From: Bdellovibrionales bacterium | Lineage (GTDB): Bacteria > Bdellovibrionota > UBA1018 | Length of the DNA stretch: 64,000 bases | Reading direction: 5' to 3' | Assembly (NCBI GenBank): GCA_947380295.1 | Contig: CANCQK010000007.1 | Span: 62,001-126,000 of the forward strand | Shown here: piece after piece, positions 35,577 to 43,976 of the stretch | How positions within the stretch are numbered: position 1 is the first letter of the stretch | Layout of the letters: every line of letters starts with the position of its first letter | Translations under genes and position numbers: made by a program | Notes under the pieces: generated by a model | Database searches by the model: none | Told to the model about the DNA's origin: nothing | What the model saw: only the letters and a program-made list of their open reading frames with translations

Positions 35577-35635
35577 GGCCCAAGGAGCTAACTCAGGATG
35601 GGGTAAATGTCTACCTTAGACGAGGTTCATTGATC

Positions 35636-38029
35636 TCACTCACTCACGAGAGCTAGGCCGCCCTCTAGACTCCAGGCAGATGAATAGCCGAGCCGTCTAA
35701 AAGCTTGAGAGGCTTGAAAGCTACGATTCCCGCTGCGACACACAAAGAGGATTCGCGGTCGCTTAGCTTTCATCATTAAAGTCTCGCTCATGAAGTGAAC
35801 GAGTCGAGAGATCGGGATATTTTTGGGTTGCACCTTGACTCCCAAATTCCTCCATCTTTCGCAGAGTTGGTATTCTTGAGGTTCTCGAACGTCAATGATT
35901 TGCACGGGATTTTCGTCCGACTGTCTTAGAAAGCTTTTGAGTGCAGCGATTTCAATAATCTGAGAAAGGTGTCGATCCATTAATAGGAGTGGCGTTACTC
36001 CGCAAAGTACGCCTTGGGCTCCTTGATGACCTAGTTTGAGTTGACGATCCATTTGATCTTTACGCTCGACGATACGATCAAGTTCAGCATCATTTTTACC
36101 TCTGATAGCAAAATTCAAGATCTCGTTGTCTGCAAGTTCTCTTTCCAGCGTTGTTACAAAAGAGTTGTTGTAGTCGTGTGCAGAGCAAAGAAGAGTGTTC
36201 TCTTGAGTGACCTCTCGCAAAAGCTTAAGAGACCTAAAGAGATCTCGGGTGCTTCCGGTGCCGAAATCAGATCGACCTAATCCTCCGCTCAGGATAAGGT
36301 CACCGCAAAAGGCGTATTGAACTTGGAGTGGATGTCCCTCTTTGTTTCGTCCAAACAAGTAGGTTGTGCTCTCTCGGGTGTGGCCAGGAGTGCTGACTCG
36401 TGCAAGTACTGTGGCAACTTTTTTGTCTTGGCGAATCAGAAGGGCCTCTGCTGGTTCGCCATTTGCCAGGGTAACACTCGTTGTTCTACTGCTGTGAGTT
36501 GGCCAACCTAGAGGATCAAACTCTGCCCCCTCGAGAAGCGCGTGACTCGCTAGAGCTGTGTTGAGGTCAGGACGTACTGTATGATGGTCGGCATGGTCGT
36601 GGGTATCAAGAATAGCGATGATTTTAAGTTTCATGCCCCGCACGATTCGTTGGATTCGCTCAAAAAAGTGCTCCGCTGGGTCGATGATGATGCACTCTTT
36701 GGCACCATCGTTAATGAGGAGCCAAGTATTAGTTGAGTTTAATCTTAAATGGATCAGTCCTTCGAACTCAATCTTAGGTTCCTGGTTGGAAAAAAGCGAT
36801 GATTTGGCTTCAATTAGGCTCGAGTTGAAGAGTGAAGAAGCGCATCTTTTTATGAGGTCACAGGCAAGATCGACCTCCTCTTGGGTGGTGAGGGGACCAA
36901 ATGAGAGTCGAATTGCGGAAGTGGTTCTCCAATTTGGAAAACCCATGGCGACCAAAACATGGCTGGGGTCGGGAGAGGCAGAAGAACAAGCTGAGCCGGC
37001 ACTCACGCTGAGTCCGGCAGCATCAAAGACGTCGACGAGTTCGCCGCTTCTGAGTCCTGGCACCGAGAAGTTCAGAGTGGTAGGGACGGAATGGTCGAGC
37101 GGTGTATTGAGTTCAAGATCTGGGAAAGATTCAACGAGGGTTTCCAAGAGTTGTTTGCGAAAATTAAAAAGCGTCTCCGATTTTTGAAACGGACTTTGCT
37201 GCTCGGTTTGATTGAGAGCACCCAGAACTGCACCTAAACCAACAATTCCAGGAATATTTTGAGTTCCAGCTCGATTCTTCTTTTCTTGGCCTCCTCCAAC
37301 TGAAAGGGGAAATAGAGTTTCTTGTTTTTTGAAGTAAAGAAAGCCAGTTCCTTTGGGGGCGTAAATTTTGTGACCACTGAATGCAGCATAGTCAATTCGG
37401 GTCGAGTTGAGCTGAAGTTTAAGTTTACCTAGCGCTTGGACGCAGTCGACGAGCCAAAGAGCCTTAGATTTTTGTTCGACCAGTAGTTTTTCGATCTCGT
37501 CAATTCTCTGGATTACCCCGGTTTCATTGTTTACTGCCATAGTACAGAGAAGGATGCAGCTGGGCAGTTTGGGCTTCAGGATGTCCAATTGAACGTGACC
37601 GTACGAATCGACCGGGGCTTCTAAGATCTCAAAGTCGAGATCCAAGGAACTCACCCAGTGAAAGAGTGCTTCAATGACAGCCTTATGCTCCGTAGAAGAA
37701 TAAATGATGGTGGGTTGGGAGGGTAGGTCTGGGTTTTTTTTCCAAAATTGTAGGGCTGAAAAAACTGCAGTTTGAATGGATTCTGTTGCCCCGCTAGTGA
37801 AAGCAATTTGATCAGGTTGTGCCCCGACTGTTTGGGCCGCTAGTTTCCGAGTGGACTCCAAAATGTGCCTTGACCTAATCCCTAACTGATGGGGACTGCT
37901 TGGGTTTCCATAGAGGCTTTGCATGGCCTCAAGTGACGCTTGTGCAGCTTCTGGGAGAACTCGAGTCGTTGAATTACAATCAAAGTAGGCTCCAGGGACT
38001 TTCGCGGCGGGTTTTCGAGGAACTTTCAT
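35636..38029 (-). CDS. Three-domain fusion: cysteine desulfurase + persulfide dioxygenase-like MBL + rhodanese
   Basis: From the ATG at 38029 the protein has 797 residues. Residues 12-400 are an IscS/NifS-type desulfurase with PLP lysine K221 (SGHK) and catalytic C348 (GSACSSAS). Residues 425-670 are a metallo-beta-lactamase domain of the ETHE1 persulfide dioxygenase type: THDHADH (H477, H479, D481, H482), H550 in PGH, D577 in CGD, GRSDF, and H618. Residues 700-797 are a rhodanese with C764 in CRSGNRS. One chain could take sulfur from cysteine as persulfide, move it and oxidise it to sulfite. A TTG at 38065 would add 12 residues. Iron-sulfur or tRNA-thiolation roles are less likely given the fused oxidising domain. 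Confidence 0.88.
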   Translation of the reverse strand: MKVPRKPAAKVPGAYFDCNSTTRVLPEAAQASLEAMQSLYGNPSSPHQLGIRSRHILESTRKLAAQTVGAQPDQIAFTSGATESIQTAVFSALQFWKKNPDLPSQPTIIYSSTEHKAVIEALFHWVSSLDLDFEILEAPVDSYGHVQLDILKPKLPSCILLCTMAVNNETGVIQRIDEIEKLLVEQKSKALWLVDCVQALGKLKLQLNSTRIDYAAFSGHKIYAPKGTGFLYFKKQETLFPLSVGGGQEKKNRAGTQNIPGIVGLGAVLGALNQTEQQSPFQKSETLFNFRKQLLETLVESFPDLELNTPLDHSVPTTLNFSVPGLRSGELVDVFDAAGLSVSAGSACSSASPDPSHVLVAMGFPNWRTTSAIRLSFGPLTTQEEVDLACDLIKRCASSLFNSSLIEAKSSLFSNQEPKIEFEGLIHLRLNSTNTWLLINDGAKECIIIDPAEHFFERIQRIVRGMKLKIIAILDTHDHADHHTVRPDLNTALASHALLEGAEFDPLGWPTHSSRTTSVTLANGEPAEALLIRQDKKVATVLARVSTPGHTRESTTYLFGRNKEGHPLQVQYAFCGDLILSGGLGRSDFGTGSTRDLFRSLKLLREVTQENTLLCSAHDYNNSFVTTLERELADNEILNFAIRGKNDAELDRIVERKDQMDRQLKLGHQGAQGVLCGVTPLLLMDRHLSQIIEIAALKSFLRQSDENPVQIIDVREPQEYQLCERWRNLGVKVQPKNIPISRLVHFMSETLMMKAKRPRILFVCRSGNRSFQASQAFRRLGYSSAWSLEGGLALVSE

Positions 38030-38079
38030 GGGTTCTATCAGACTTGACTCCACCCAGAAAATCAAACAGAATTAGAGAG

Positions 38080-38928
38080 ATGTTGATCAGATTTTTCGCT
38101 TTTTCTTTCTTATCTTTTGTGGTCGGGGTGAACGTCTACGCTGCTTCTGATCCCCTAGCGATCCAATGTGCCGAGAAATTCAGAGAAGCGAGTAAAAAGA
38201 TGTCTGATTATAAGGTCAACATTCTCAAAAGAGAATGGGACCTAAAAGGGGACTTGGTCCACGATGAAAAGTTGGAGGCCATAGTTTCAAGACCTAAGAG
38301 ATTGGTCCAACTCAAGTATATGAATTCAGGTGCGACGGGAATTCGAAACAATGGAATGACCGTCACTTATACCGGTGTAGAAAAGTTAAAAATTGAATTG
38401 GGATCGGTACGAGGGTTTGGTTTTATCGCTCACGGCGCAGCGGCAGCAGTGATCGGAGACTCAATGTCGATGTTTGATTCAATGGTACTAGAAGATGAAA
38501 TTTTTACGATTAACCGGACCGGATTTGATTTCTTATCTATGATTCTGGGTAAGGGAATTGAGGCAGCTCGGACCAGTACTGAAGGCGGATTTTCGATCAA
38601 AACACCCGGAACTTGCGAGATTAAATACTCACCTCACATCCAGGGTCAGGTTCAAGTGACCCTTCAACCTTCAGAGAGTCTTTTTGATCTTGAGGAAAAG
38701 TATGGAACGATGGCGTATATTCTTTTCCAAGAGAATCGGTCCAAGTTTGACTCTCTCAGGGAGCTCTTCGTCCGAAAAAAGCCGGTAGAAATTTCGATTC
38801 CGAAAAGTTTTTATGAAACTCATATGAAGTTTAACCCAACTACTTTTCTGCTGGATGAATTTCAAATGTTTCAAAATGGTCGACGAATCGCTGATTATGT
38901 CTTCAGCGAATTGAAACCACTTCCGTGA
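38080..38928 (+). CDS. DUF1571-like secreted protein
   Basis: From the ATG at 38080 (GAGAG just upstream) the 282-residue protein has a signal peptide ending VYAASD (about residue 20). The next part resembles DUF1571: a helix with MSDYKVNILKREWDLKGDL, then KLEAIVSRPKRLVQLKYM, as in LolA-like outer-membrane lipoprotein sorting folds. Function is unknown. It diverges from the sulfur-fusion gene and its end converges on the histidine kinase gene with seven bases between. Confidence 0.6.
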   Translation: MLIRFFAFSFLSFVVGVNVYAASDPLAIQCAEKFREASKKMSDYKVNILKREWDLKGDLVHDEKLEAIVSRPKRLVQLKYMNSGATGIRNNGMTVTYTGVEKLKIELGSVRGFGFIAHGAAAAVIGDSMSMFDSMVLEDEIFTINRTGFDFLSMILGKGIEAARTSTEGGFSIKTPGTCEIKYSPHIQGQVQVTLQPSESLFDLEEKYGTMAYILFQENRSKFDSLRELFVRKKPVEISIPKSFYETHMKFNPTTFLLDEFQMFQNGRRIADYVFSELKPLP

Positions 38929-38935
38929 AGTTCAC

Positions 38936-39820
38936 TTAGGATACGAAATCATTATTCTGGTCAATGTAAAAGTTGGGTTGAGACGGCAATGAGCCGGGCA
39001 GGCTGACGTAAAAAGCGCTACCCTCCAGAGGATTGCTTTCAACCCAGATTTGGCCATGGTGGGCATCTATAATTTTTTTGGAGATAAATAGTCCTAGTCC
39101 GTAGCCTGGATGGTTCTCCTTCTTGGCTTGCCAGAATTTCTTGAATAAGTGAGGGATCTGTTCCGGATCGATCCCGCAGCCTTGATCTCGAATGACTAGA
39201 ATCACTTGACCTGCTTTTGACGTAGTCTCAATCCGGATCACTCCTCCTGGGGGAGAGAACTTAATGGCGTTGCCTAGGAGGTTTGAGATGACCTGTAGAA
39301 TTCGACTGGGGTCGCAAAAGACTGAAAGATGATCGGGTGATAGGCGTTTTTCGAATTGAATCCATTTGGATTCTGCCGCGATCGAGTGGGTGAGGAGTGC
39401 CGAGTCAATTAGGGGGCAGAGCGACGTTAAAGAAACGTCTAATTTGATGTGACCCTCTTCCAACTTGTTTAAGTCAATTAAGTCTGAAGTGAGCGTCAAC
39501 ATTTGTTGAACGGCTGTTTTTATGGTCTGCGACAATCGCTGAGTGAGAGTGCCTTTTTTGCTGAAATCTTGTTCTCGATCTAAGAGTTCGCTAATCATCG
39601 ACAGTGCAGTCAACGGGTTTTTTAATTCATGGGAAAGGATGGCCAGGAGTTCTTCGCGGGATTGGAGAGCTTCCAATCGAGAGGTATTCCGATCTGCGGA
39701 TTCTTGAGTCCTTCTGAATGCTGCCTTAAGCAATTTGAGTTCTTGTTCCTGCTTCTGACTTTTAGTCTCGATCGGGCAAACTCGACCCGAGTAACCACAA
39801 CAGCGTAAATCCAGGCTCAT
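38936..39820 (-). CDS. Soluble sensor histidine kinase
   Basis: The 294-residue protein has no membrane segment. A coiled-coil-like stretch (about 20-55) precedes a HisKA domain with the phospho-acceptor SHELKNPLTALS and a HATPase_c domain with NLLGNAIKFS (N box), DQGCGID (G1), FKKFWQ (F box) and GYGLGLFISK (G2). All motifs needed for autophosphorylation are present. The ATG at 39820 has AAGGAG seven bases upstream and is preferred over an upstream start at 39952. A CCGYSGRVCP cysteine cluster at the N-terminus could be a redox or metal sensor. No response regulator gene lies beside it. Confidence 0.88.
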   Translation of the reverse strand: MSLDLRCCGYSGRVCPIETKSQKQEQELKLLKAAFRRTQESADRNTSRLEALQSREELLAILSHELKNPLTALSMISELLDREQDFSKKGTLTQRLSQTIKTAVQQMLTLTSDLIDLNKLEEGHIKLDVSLTSLCPLIDSALLTHSIAAESKWIQFEKRLSPDHLSVFCDPSRILQVISNLLGNAIKFSPPGGVIRIETTSKAGQVILVIRDQGCGIDPEQIPHLFKKFWQAKKENHPGYGLGLFISKKIIDAHHGQIWVESNPLEGSAFYVSLPGSLPSQPNFYIDQNNDFVS

Positions 39821-39900
39821 TTCGGCACTCCTTAAGGATTGAAAATGCGGGCTCGTTGAGTTTGCAAACATCAGGCCAAAGCTTTTCTTTAAATTTTTTT

Positions 39901-39940
39901 GTTTTTCACCACAACTTGGGCTGCAGTTTTTGTGAAAAAC
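39901..39940. repeat. 9-bp perfect inverted repeat between divergent kinase and aldolase-like genes
   Basis: GTTTTTCAC (39901-39909) and GTGAAAAAC (39932-39940) are exact complements with a 22-base spacer. It lies 80 bases upstream of the kinase start and about 70 upstream of the aldolase-like gene, in the only shared control region. A regulator binding site or an RNA hairpin are both possible. Confidence 0.45.
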
Positions 39941-40008
39941 CGACAAAATCATGACTCTCGTCTGTTTCTAAGGATCGAGGTAGAATTTGACGAGGGGTGA
40001 GTGATTGA

Positions 40009-41217
40009 ATGTCTGGTCAAATTTCAAATCAAAGATATGAAAGATATCGGCGCGCTTTAGAGGGGGTTAGGGCTCCGTTGGCGTGGCTTGATCGATCTGC
40101 TTTCGAAAGCAATATAGACTGGATTTCTTCCCGGTCTGGATCAAAAAAAATTAGAATCGGAAGTAAATCACTTCGCTCTCGCTGGGCCATGGAAGCGATT
40201 TTTAAAAGGAGTTCTCAGTTTCAAGGCATTTTAGCGATGAGTATTCCTGAGTCAGTCTGGCTTTTCAAAAACGGCTTTAATGACTTTTTGATCGCCTATC
40301 CCACCTTGCAACGAGCAGACTTTGAAGGGCTCTCGCAAGCAGTCCAATCGGGAGTCAAGATCTGCCTGATGGCGGACCGAACTGAACACTTAAATCTCAT
40401 TCAAAATTATGCGGAGTCTGAGGGCATCGACGTGAGAGTGGCCTTTGATTTGGACGTGTCATCTGATTTTGGTCCCCTTCATTTCGGAGTGTACCGTTCA
40501 TCTCTGAGAGGGGTGAGCGACCTCAGTCAGCTGATGTCTCATCGTCGAAGTTGGCCCAATATTCAGTGCGTAGGACTGATGGCTTATGAAGCTCAACTTG
40601 CTGGAGTACCGGATTCCTTCTCCAATCCCCTGAAGCAGGGCTTGATCAGGTATTTGAAACAACGCTCTAAGATTCAAGTTCTGGAGCGGAGACAGGAGGC
40701 TGTTTCTTGGCTCCAAGAGAATGGGATCCACCTCGAGCTAGTCAACGGAGGCGGAACAGGAAGTCTTTCGTGGACCGCTCAAGATCCCTCAGTGACTGAA
40801 ATCGCGGTTGGAAGCGGATTTTACGCTCCGGCTTTATTTGATCATTATCAGGATTTGAATTTGCAACCCGCGCTCGGATTTGCACTGTCGGTTTCGAGGC
40901 ATCCCCAGACAGGAATATTTACATGCACTGGAGGCGGGTATCCAGCCTCGGGCGCCGCAGGAACCGATCGACTGCCACTTCCTTATTTACCTCAGGGATT
41001 CGGTCTGATGTCTCTTGAGGGGGCGGGCGAGGTTCAAACCCCAATCCAACTCAAAAACTTAAATCAGGCATCGGTTCGACTGGGTGATCTCGTATTTTTT
41101 CGGCATCCCAAATCGGGCGAACTTTGTGAGCGGTTTTCGACGCTTCATCTCATTCAAGATGACAAGAAAATTCAAGAGGTATCCACTTACCGAGGGGATG
41201 GCCAGCAATGGATGTGA
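40009..41217 (+). CDS. PLP-dependent alanine racemase-fold protein (D-threonine aldolase/D-serine dehydratase-like)
   Basis: The 402-residue protein has an alanine-racemase-type TIM barrel at the N-terminus with the PLP lysine in IRIGSKSLRS (about residue 53), and a C-terminal beta domain with CTGGGYPASGA. This is the layout of D-threonine aldolases, metal-activated D-serine dehydratases and the amino acid deaminase/aldolase group. It probably acts on a D- or hydroxy-amino acid in the cytoplasm. It is the first gene of an operon with an FAD oxidase seven bases downstream and an RhtA-like exporter. The exact reaction cannot be told. Confidence 0.75.
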   Translation: MSGQISNQRYERYRRALEGVRAPLAWLDRSAFESNIDWISSRSGSKKIRIGSKSLRSRWAMEAIFKRSSQFQGILAMSIPESVWLFKNGFNDFLIAYPTLQRADFEGLSQAVQSGVKICLMADRTEHLNLIQNYAESEGIDVRVAFDLDVSSDFGPLHFGVYRSSLRGVSDLSQLMSHRRSWPNIQCVGLMAYEAQLAGVPDSFSNPLKQGLIRYLKQRSKIQVLERRQEAVSWLQENGIHLELVNGGGTGSLSWTAQDPSVTEIAVGSGFYAPALFDHYQDLNLQPALGFALSVSRHPQTGIFTCTGGGYPASGAAGTDRLPLPYLPQGFGLMSLEGAGEVQTPIQLKNLNQASVRLGDLVFFRHPKSGELCERFSTLHLIQDDKKIQEVSTYRGDGQQWM

Positions 41218-41224
41218 GGGGAAA

Positions 41225-42547
41225 ATGAGTAAGACCAATTGGGCAGGTAACGTCAAGTTTGAACCAGCGATCGATGTCATTGCCGAAACTGAGGAGCAGG
41301 TTGAGCAGTGCATCCAGCGCGCTATTCAAGAAAATCTCTCCCTAAGAATGATGGGCAGTGGACATTCGTTCTATCCTCTCGCAGCAACCTCAGGAATTTC
41401 ACTGAGCATTGATGGACTCGATGGAATTGTTGCTGTTGATCCGAGTCGGTCAGAGGGCTGGGTTTGGGCGGGCACCAAGATCAAAGCGTTAGGGGAAAAA
41501 CTCCATTCAATGGGCTACGCCATGGAGAACCTTGGAGACATCGACGTCCAGTCGATTGCTGGGGCGGTGAGCACAGGGACTCACGGAACTGGGATTCGAT
41601 TTGGTAGTATTTCGACCCAGGTCGTAGGAGTGGAGTTTTGGAATGGATTAGGCAAAAAAGTCGAAATCCATTCTAAAAAAAATCCAGAACTTCTAGACGC
41701 CGTACGTGTTTCTCTCGGAGCACTGGGCGTAATTACGAAGCTCCAGCTCAAGCTTCAGCCCAAATATGTCCTTGAAATGAAGCAGACTAAAGAAAGTCTG
41801 AGTAAGCTTTTAAGTCAGCTGCCTGAAGAAATTCAAGGCAAGCGGAATTTTGAGTTCTTTTGGTTTCCTCATACAGACACTGCTCTCGTCAAACGTTCAC
41901 AGATTAGCATCGAGGAGCCGCTGAAACCGACTTTGGGCCAAAAGTTTAATGATATCGTGCTTGAAAATATGGCCTTAGGTGCGCTGAGCGGGATTTGCCG
42001 ATGGGTTCCTGCAGTTACTTCATCTGTCAGTAAATTTTGTGCCGCAGCTGCTGGCGAAAGTCATCGACGTGACTGGAGTCATCGAGTTTTTGCAACGGAA
42101 CGGTGGGTGAAGTTTGTCGAAATGGAGTACTCAGTTCCACTCGAGAGTTTTGCCGAGGTCATTCGAGAAATTCAGTCTGAGATCAAGACGAGCGGCTATC
42201 GGGTCCATTTTCCGATTGAGTGCCGTATTGTGAAGGGCGACTCGATCTGGTTGAGCCCAGCTCATGGCAGGGATTCGGCGCTGATTGCGGTTCACATGTA
42301 CCGTGGGATGCCTTATCGGACCTACTTTAATGCGATGGAAAAGATTTTTAGAAAATATGGAGGCCGACCTCACTGGGGCAAACTCCACACTCTCACCGCT
42401 TCTGATCTTCAGTTCATTTACCCAAAATGGAACGAGTTTCAAAAACTGAGAAAGGAAATGGATCCAAACTCCATTTTTATGACTCCAGAGTTGTCTCAGA
42501 TTTTCGGAGAATCTCCGCAAGCTGTGTTAAGCAGCAGGAGTGCTTAA
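41225..42547 (+). CDS. FAD-linked oxidase of the D-arabinono-1,4-lactone oxidase (ALO) family
   Basis: From the ATG at 41225 (GAGGGG six bases before) the protein has 440 residues. The N-terminal FAD-binding PCMH domain shows MMGSGHSFYPLAATSG, whose histidine may bind FAD covalently as in alditol oxidase, then STGTHGTGIRFGS. The C-terminal ALO domain ends with PHWGKLH and YPKWNEFQKLRKEMDP, hallmarks of sugar-lactone and alditol oxidases. It oxidises a polyol, lactone or similar substrate with oxygen or a dye-linked acceptor. It overlaps the exporter gene by eight bases. The link with the aldolase-like gene is a pairing I recall from other genomes. Confidence 0.85.
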   Translation: MSKTNWAGNVKFEPAIDVIAETEEQVEQCIQRAIQENLSLRMMGSGHSFYPLAATSGISLSIDGLDGIVAVDPSRSEGWVWAGTKIKALGEKLHSMGYAMENLGDIDVQSIAGAVSTGTHGTGIRFGSISTQVVGVEFWNGLGKKVEIHSKKNPELLDAVRVSLGALGVITKLQLKLQPKYVLEMKQTKESLSKLLSQLPEEIQGKRNFEFFWFPHTDTALVKRSQISIEEPLKPTLGQKFNDIVLENMALGALSGICRWVPAVTSSVSKFCAAAAGESHRRDWSHRVFATERWVKFVEMEYSVPLESFAEVIREIQSEIKTSGYRVHFPIECRIVKGDSIWLSPAHGRDSALIAVHMYRGMPYRTYFNAMEKIFRKYGGRPHWGKLHTLTASDLQFIYPKWNEFQKLRKEMDPNSIFMTPELSQIFGESPQAVLSSRSA

Positions 42548-43400
42548 TTTCAATCAGCCCGGATTGCCACTCATCTTGGCCATGGTTTCGATTCAGGTCG
42601 GGGCAACGTTTGCTAAGGGCCTTTTTCCAGAAATTGGACCTCTCGGAACCACTACGTTTCGTCTCGGGTTTGCAAGCCTCATCCTCTTAGCTTTTTGGAA
42701 ACCTTGGAAAAGAAAGTGGAAGCGTGGCGAGCTCACTCTGATTGCGCTTTATGGCGCCTCATTGGGGTTGATGAACCTCTTATTCTACTGTGCTTTAGAG
42801 CGGACACCGTTGGGCGTAGTAGTGGCACTTGAGTTCACTGGACCCTTAGCTATCGCTTTATTTGCTTCTCATCGTAAGCTGGATTTTCTTTGGGCTGGGT
42901 TGGCGGCTTTCGGTATTTATTTGATTCTTCCGCTTCGCTCGGCTGCCGTTGAGGGAGTCTCACTTTCTGGTGTCTTACTCGCACTGGGTGCTGGCAGTTG
43001 TTGGGCTTTTTATATTCTTTTTGGAAAACGAATTGGGGCTGATGTTCATAGCGGACAGGCCACAGCTGCTGGAATGACTGTCGCGGCTCTTACCATCGTA
43101 CCCTTTGGAGCAGTTCTCAAGGGGGCTCAGTTGATTCGCCCAGATCTGCTACCGCTTGGTGTGGGAGTCGCTGTTTTGTCGAGTGCTTTACCTTATTCGC
43201 TTGAAATGCTCGCTTTGAAAAAGCTGTCTCACAAAACGTTTAGTATTCTCATGAGTGTCGAACCAGCCATGGCCGCACTCTCAGGTTTTCTCTTTTTGCA
43301 CGAGGCCTTATCTCTAAAGCAATGGCTGGCGATCCTACTGATTATGATTGCTTCGGCCGGGACCTGTCTGGCTGACTCCCCAACCAGAACACAACGCTGA
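42540..43400 (+). CDS. RhtA-like EamA/DMT-superfamily exporter
   Basis: The 286-residue protein has ten membrane segments in two EamA repeats. It resembles RhtA (threonine/homoserine exporter) in SIQVGATFAKGLFP, TTTFRLGFASLIL, ALERTPLGVVVALEFTGPL and SVEPAMAALSGFLFL. It probably exports small amino acids or metabolites of the two upstream enzymes. The start is GTG, and it overlaps the oxidase stop by eight bases, so it is translationally coupled. Confidence 0.85.
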   Translation: MLNFNQPGLPLILAMVSIQVGATFAKGLFPEIGPLGTTTFRLGFASLILLAFWKPWKRKWKRGELTLIALYGASLGLMNLLFYCALERTPLGVVVALEFTGPLAIALFASHRKLDFLWAGLAAFGIYLILPLRSAAVEGVSLSGVLLALGAGSCWAFYILFGKRIGADVHSGQATAAGMTVAALTIVPFGAVLKGAQLIRPDLLPLGVGVAVLSSALPYSLEMLALKKLSHKTFSILMSVEPAMAALSGFLFLHEALSLKQWLAILLIMIASAGTCLADSPTRTQR

Positions 43401-43428
43401 AAACCGACCGATGGCCTTGGTATGAGTT

Positions 43429-43461
43429 AAGCACCTTTCCCCTCAAAGAGAAGAGGTGCTT
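43429..43461 (+). promoter_or_regulatory. Hairpin that masks the ribosome site of the Cys/Tyr/His-rich peptide gene
   Basis: AAGCACCT (43429-43436) and AGGTGCTT (43454-43461) are perfect 8-bp complements with a 17-base loop. The second arm takes in most of the AAGAGG ribosome site (43451-43456) and ends one base before the ATG at 43463. Folding would block translation, so this may be a translational switch. It has no T-run and does not look like a terminator of the exporter gene. Confidence 0.55.
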
Positions 43462-43462
43462 G

Positions 43463-43840
43463 ATGAGAACCCAGGTAAGCAGTTCGGTATTTATGCTTTT
43501 TTTGGCTTTGAGTTTGAACCCAAATTTAGTTCGAGCAGATGCTCCGGCTCAGTCGGGAACTGAACGATCTGAGGAGGTTGTAACTGAAGAGGTCGTGTTG
43601 ATGGATTCTATTTCTGATTTGGCAATTCAGCAAAATCTTGATTCGGTCTATGAATACGATAGTTGTGGCTACTACTCCTGCTATTCGAATGGTTACTGCT
43701 GCAACTCTTGTTACTGCTACTATAGTGGGGGATCTTATTGGGGGGGTAGTGGAAGTTGGGATTATGGTCACCACGGCGGTCATGATCATCATGGTGGGCA
43801 CAATAACCACGGTGGGGGTCACGGTGGCCGAAGAAATTAA
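43463..43840 (+). CDS. Small secreted Cys/Tyr- and His/Gly-rich protein
   Basis: The 125-residue protein has a signal peptide ending LVRADAP (about 26). An acidic middle is followed by a run of Cys and Tyr residues (DSCGYYSCYSNGYCCNSC, then CYCYYSGG) with seven cysteines within 25 residues, and a tail of His-Gly repeats (GHHGGHDHHGGH type). Such a composition suggests metal binding, tyrosine/disulfide cross-linking or a structural surface role. No family is recognised. An ATG at 43463 with AAGAGG is preferred to the TTG just before it. Confidence 0.7.
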   Translation: MRTQVSSSVFMLFLALSLNPNLVRADAPAQSGTERSEEVVTEEVVLMDSISDLAIQQNLDSVYEYDSCGYYSCYSNGYCCNSCYCYYSGGSYWGGSGSWDYGHHGGHDHHGGHNNHGGGHGGRRN

Positions 43841-43866
43841 GTCTAGATTGGGATTCTTGTGGTGTT

Positions 43867-43900
43867 AAAGGGCTATCTTAAAGGTCTGGTTAGCCTTTTT
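43867..43900 (+). terminator. Intrinsic terminator after the Cys/Tyr/His-rich peptide gene
   Basis: AAAGGGCTA (43867-43875) pairs with TAGCCTTTT (from 43891) with one bulged G, and the stem runs into a TTTTT tract. It lies 26 bases after the stop. Confidence 0.6.
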
Positions 43901-43940
43901 AGTTAGCCTAACACGCCGAAATAATGAATGAAATTTAAAG

Positions 43941-43969
43941 TTTATAAAACATTAAACTTAATGTATACT
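43941..43969 (+). promoter_or_regulatory. Candidate promoter of the azurin-like gene
   Basis: TATACT (43964-43969) is a strong -10, with TTTATA (43941-43946) 17 bases upstream. Initiation would fall at about 43976, directly at the ATG at 43977. No ribosome site is present, so the mRNA may be leaderless. Confidence 0.45.
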
Positions 43970-43976
43970 GTTTTGT

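Noticed and set aside
43526-43868. Overlapping open frames on both strands (Thr/Ile/Val-rich) over the Cys/Tyr/His-rich peptide gene
   Set aside because: Their odd composition is what the repeated GGT/CAT-type codons of the real gene give in other frames; they lack ribosome sites and signal peptides.
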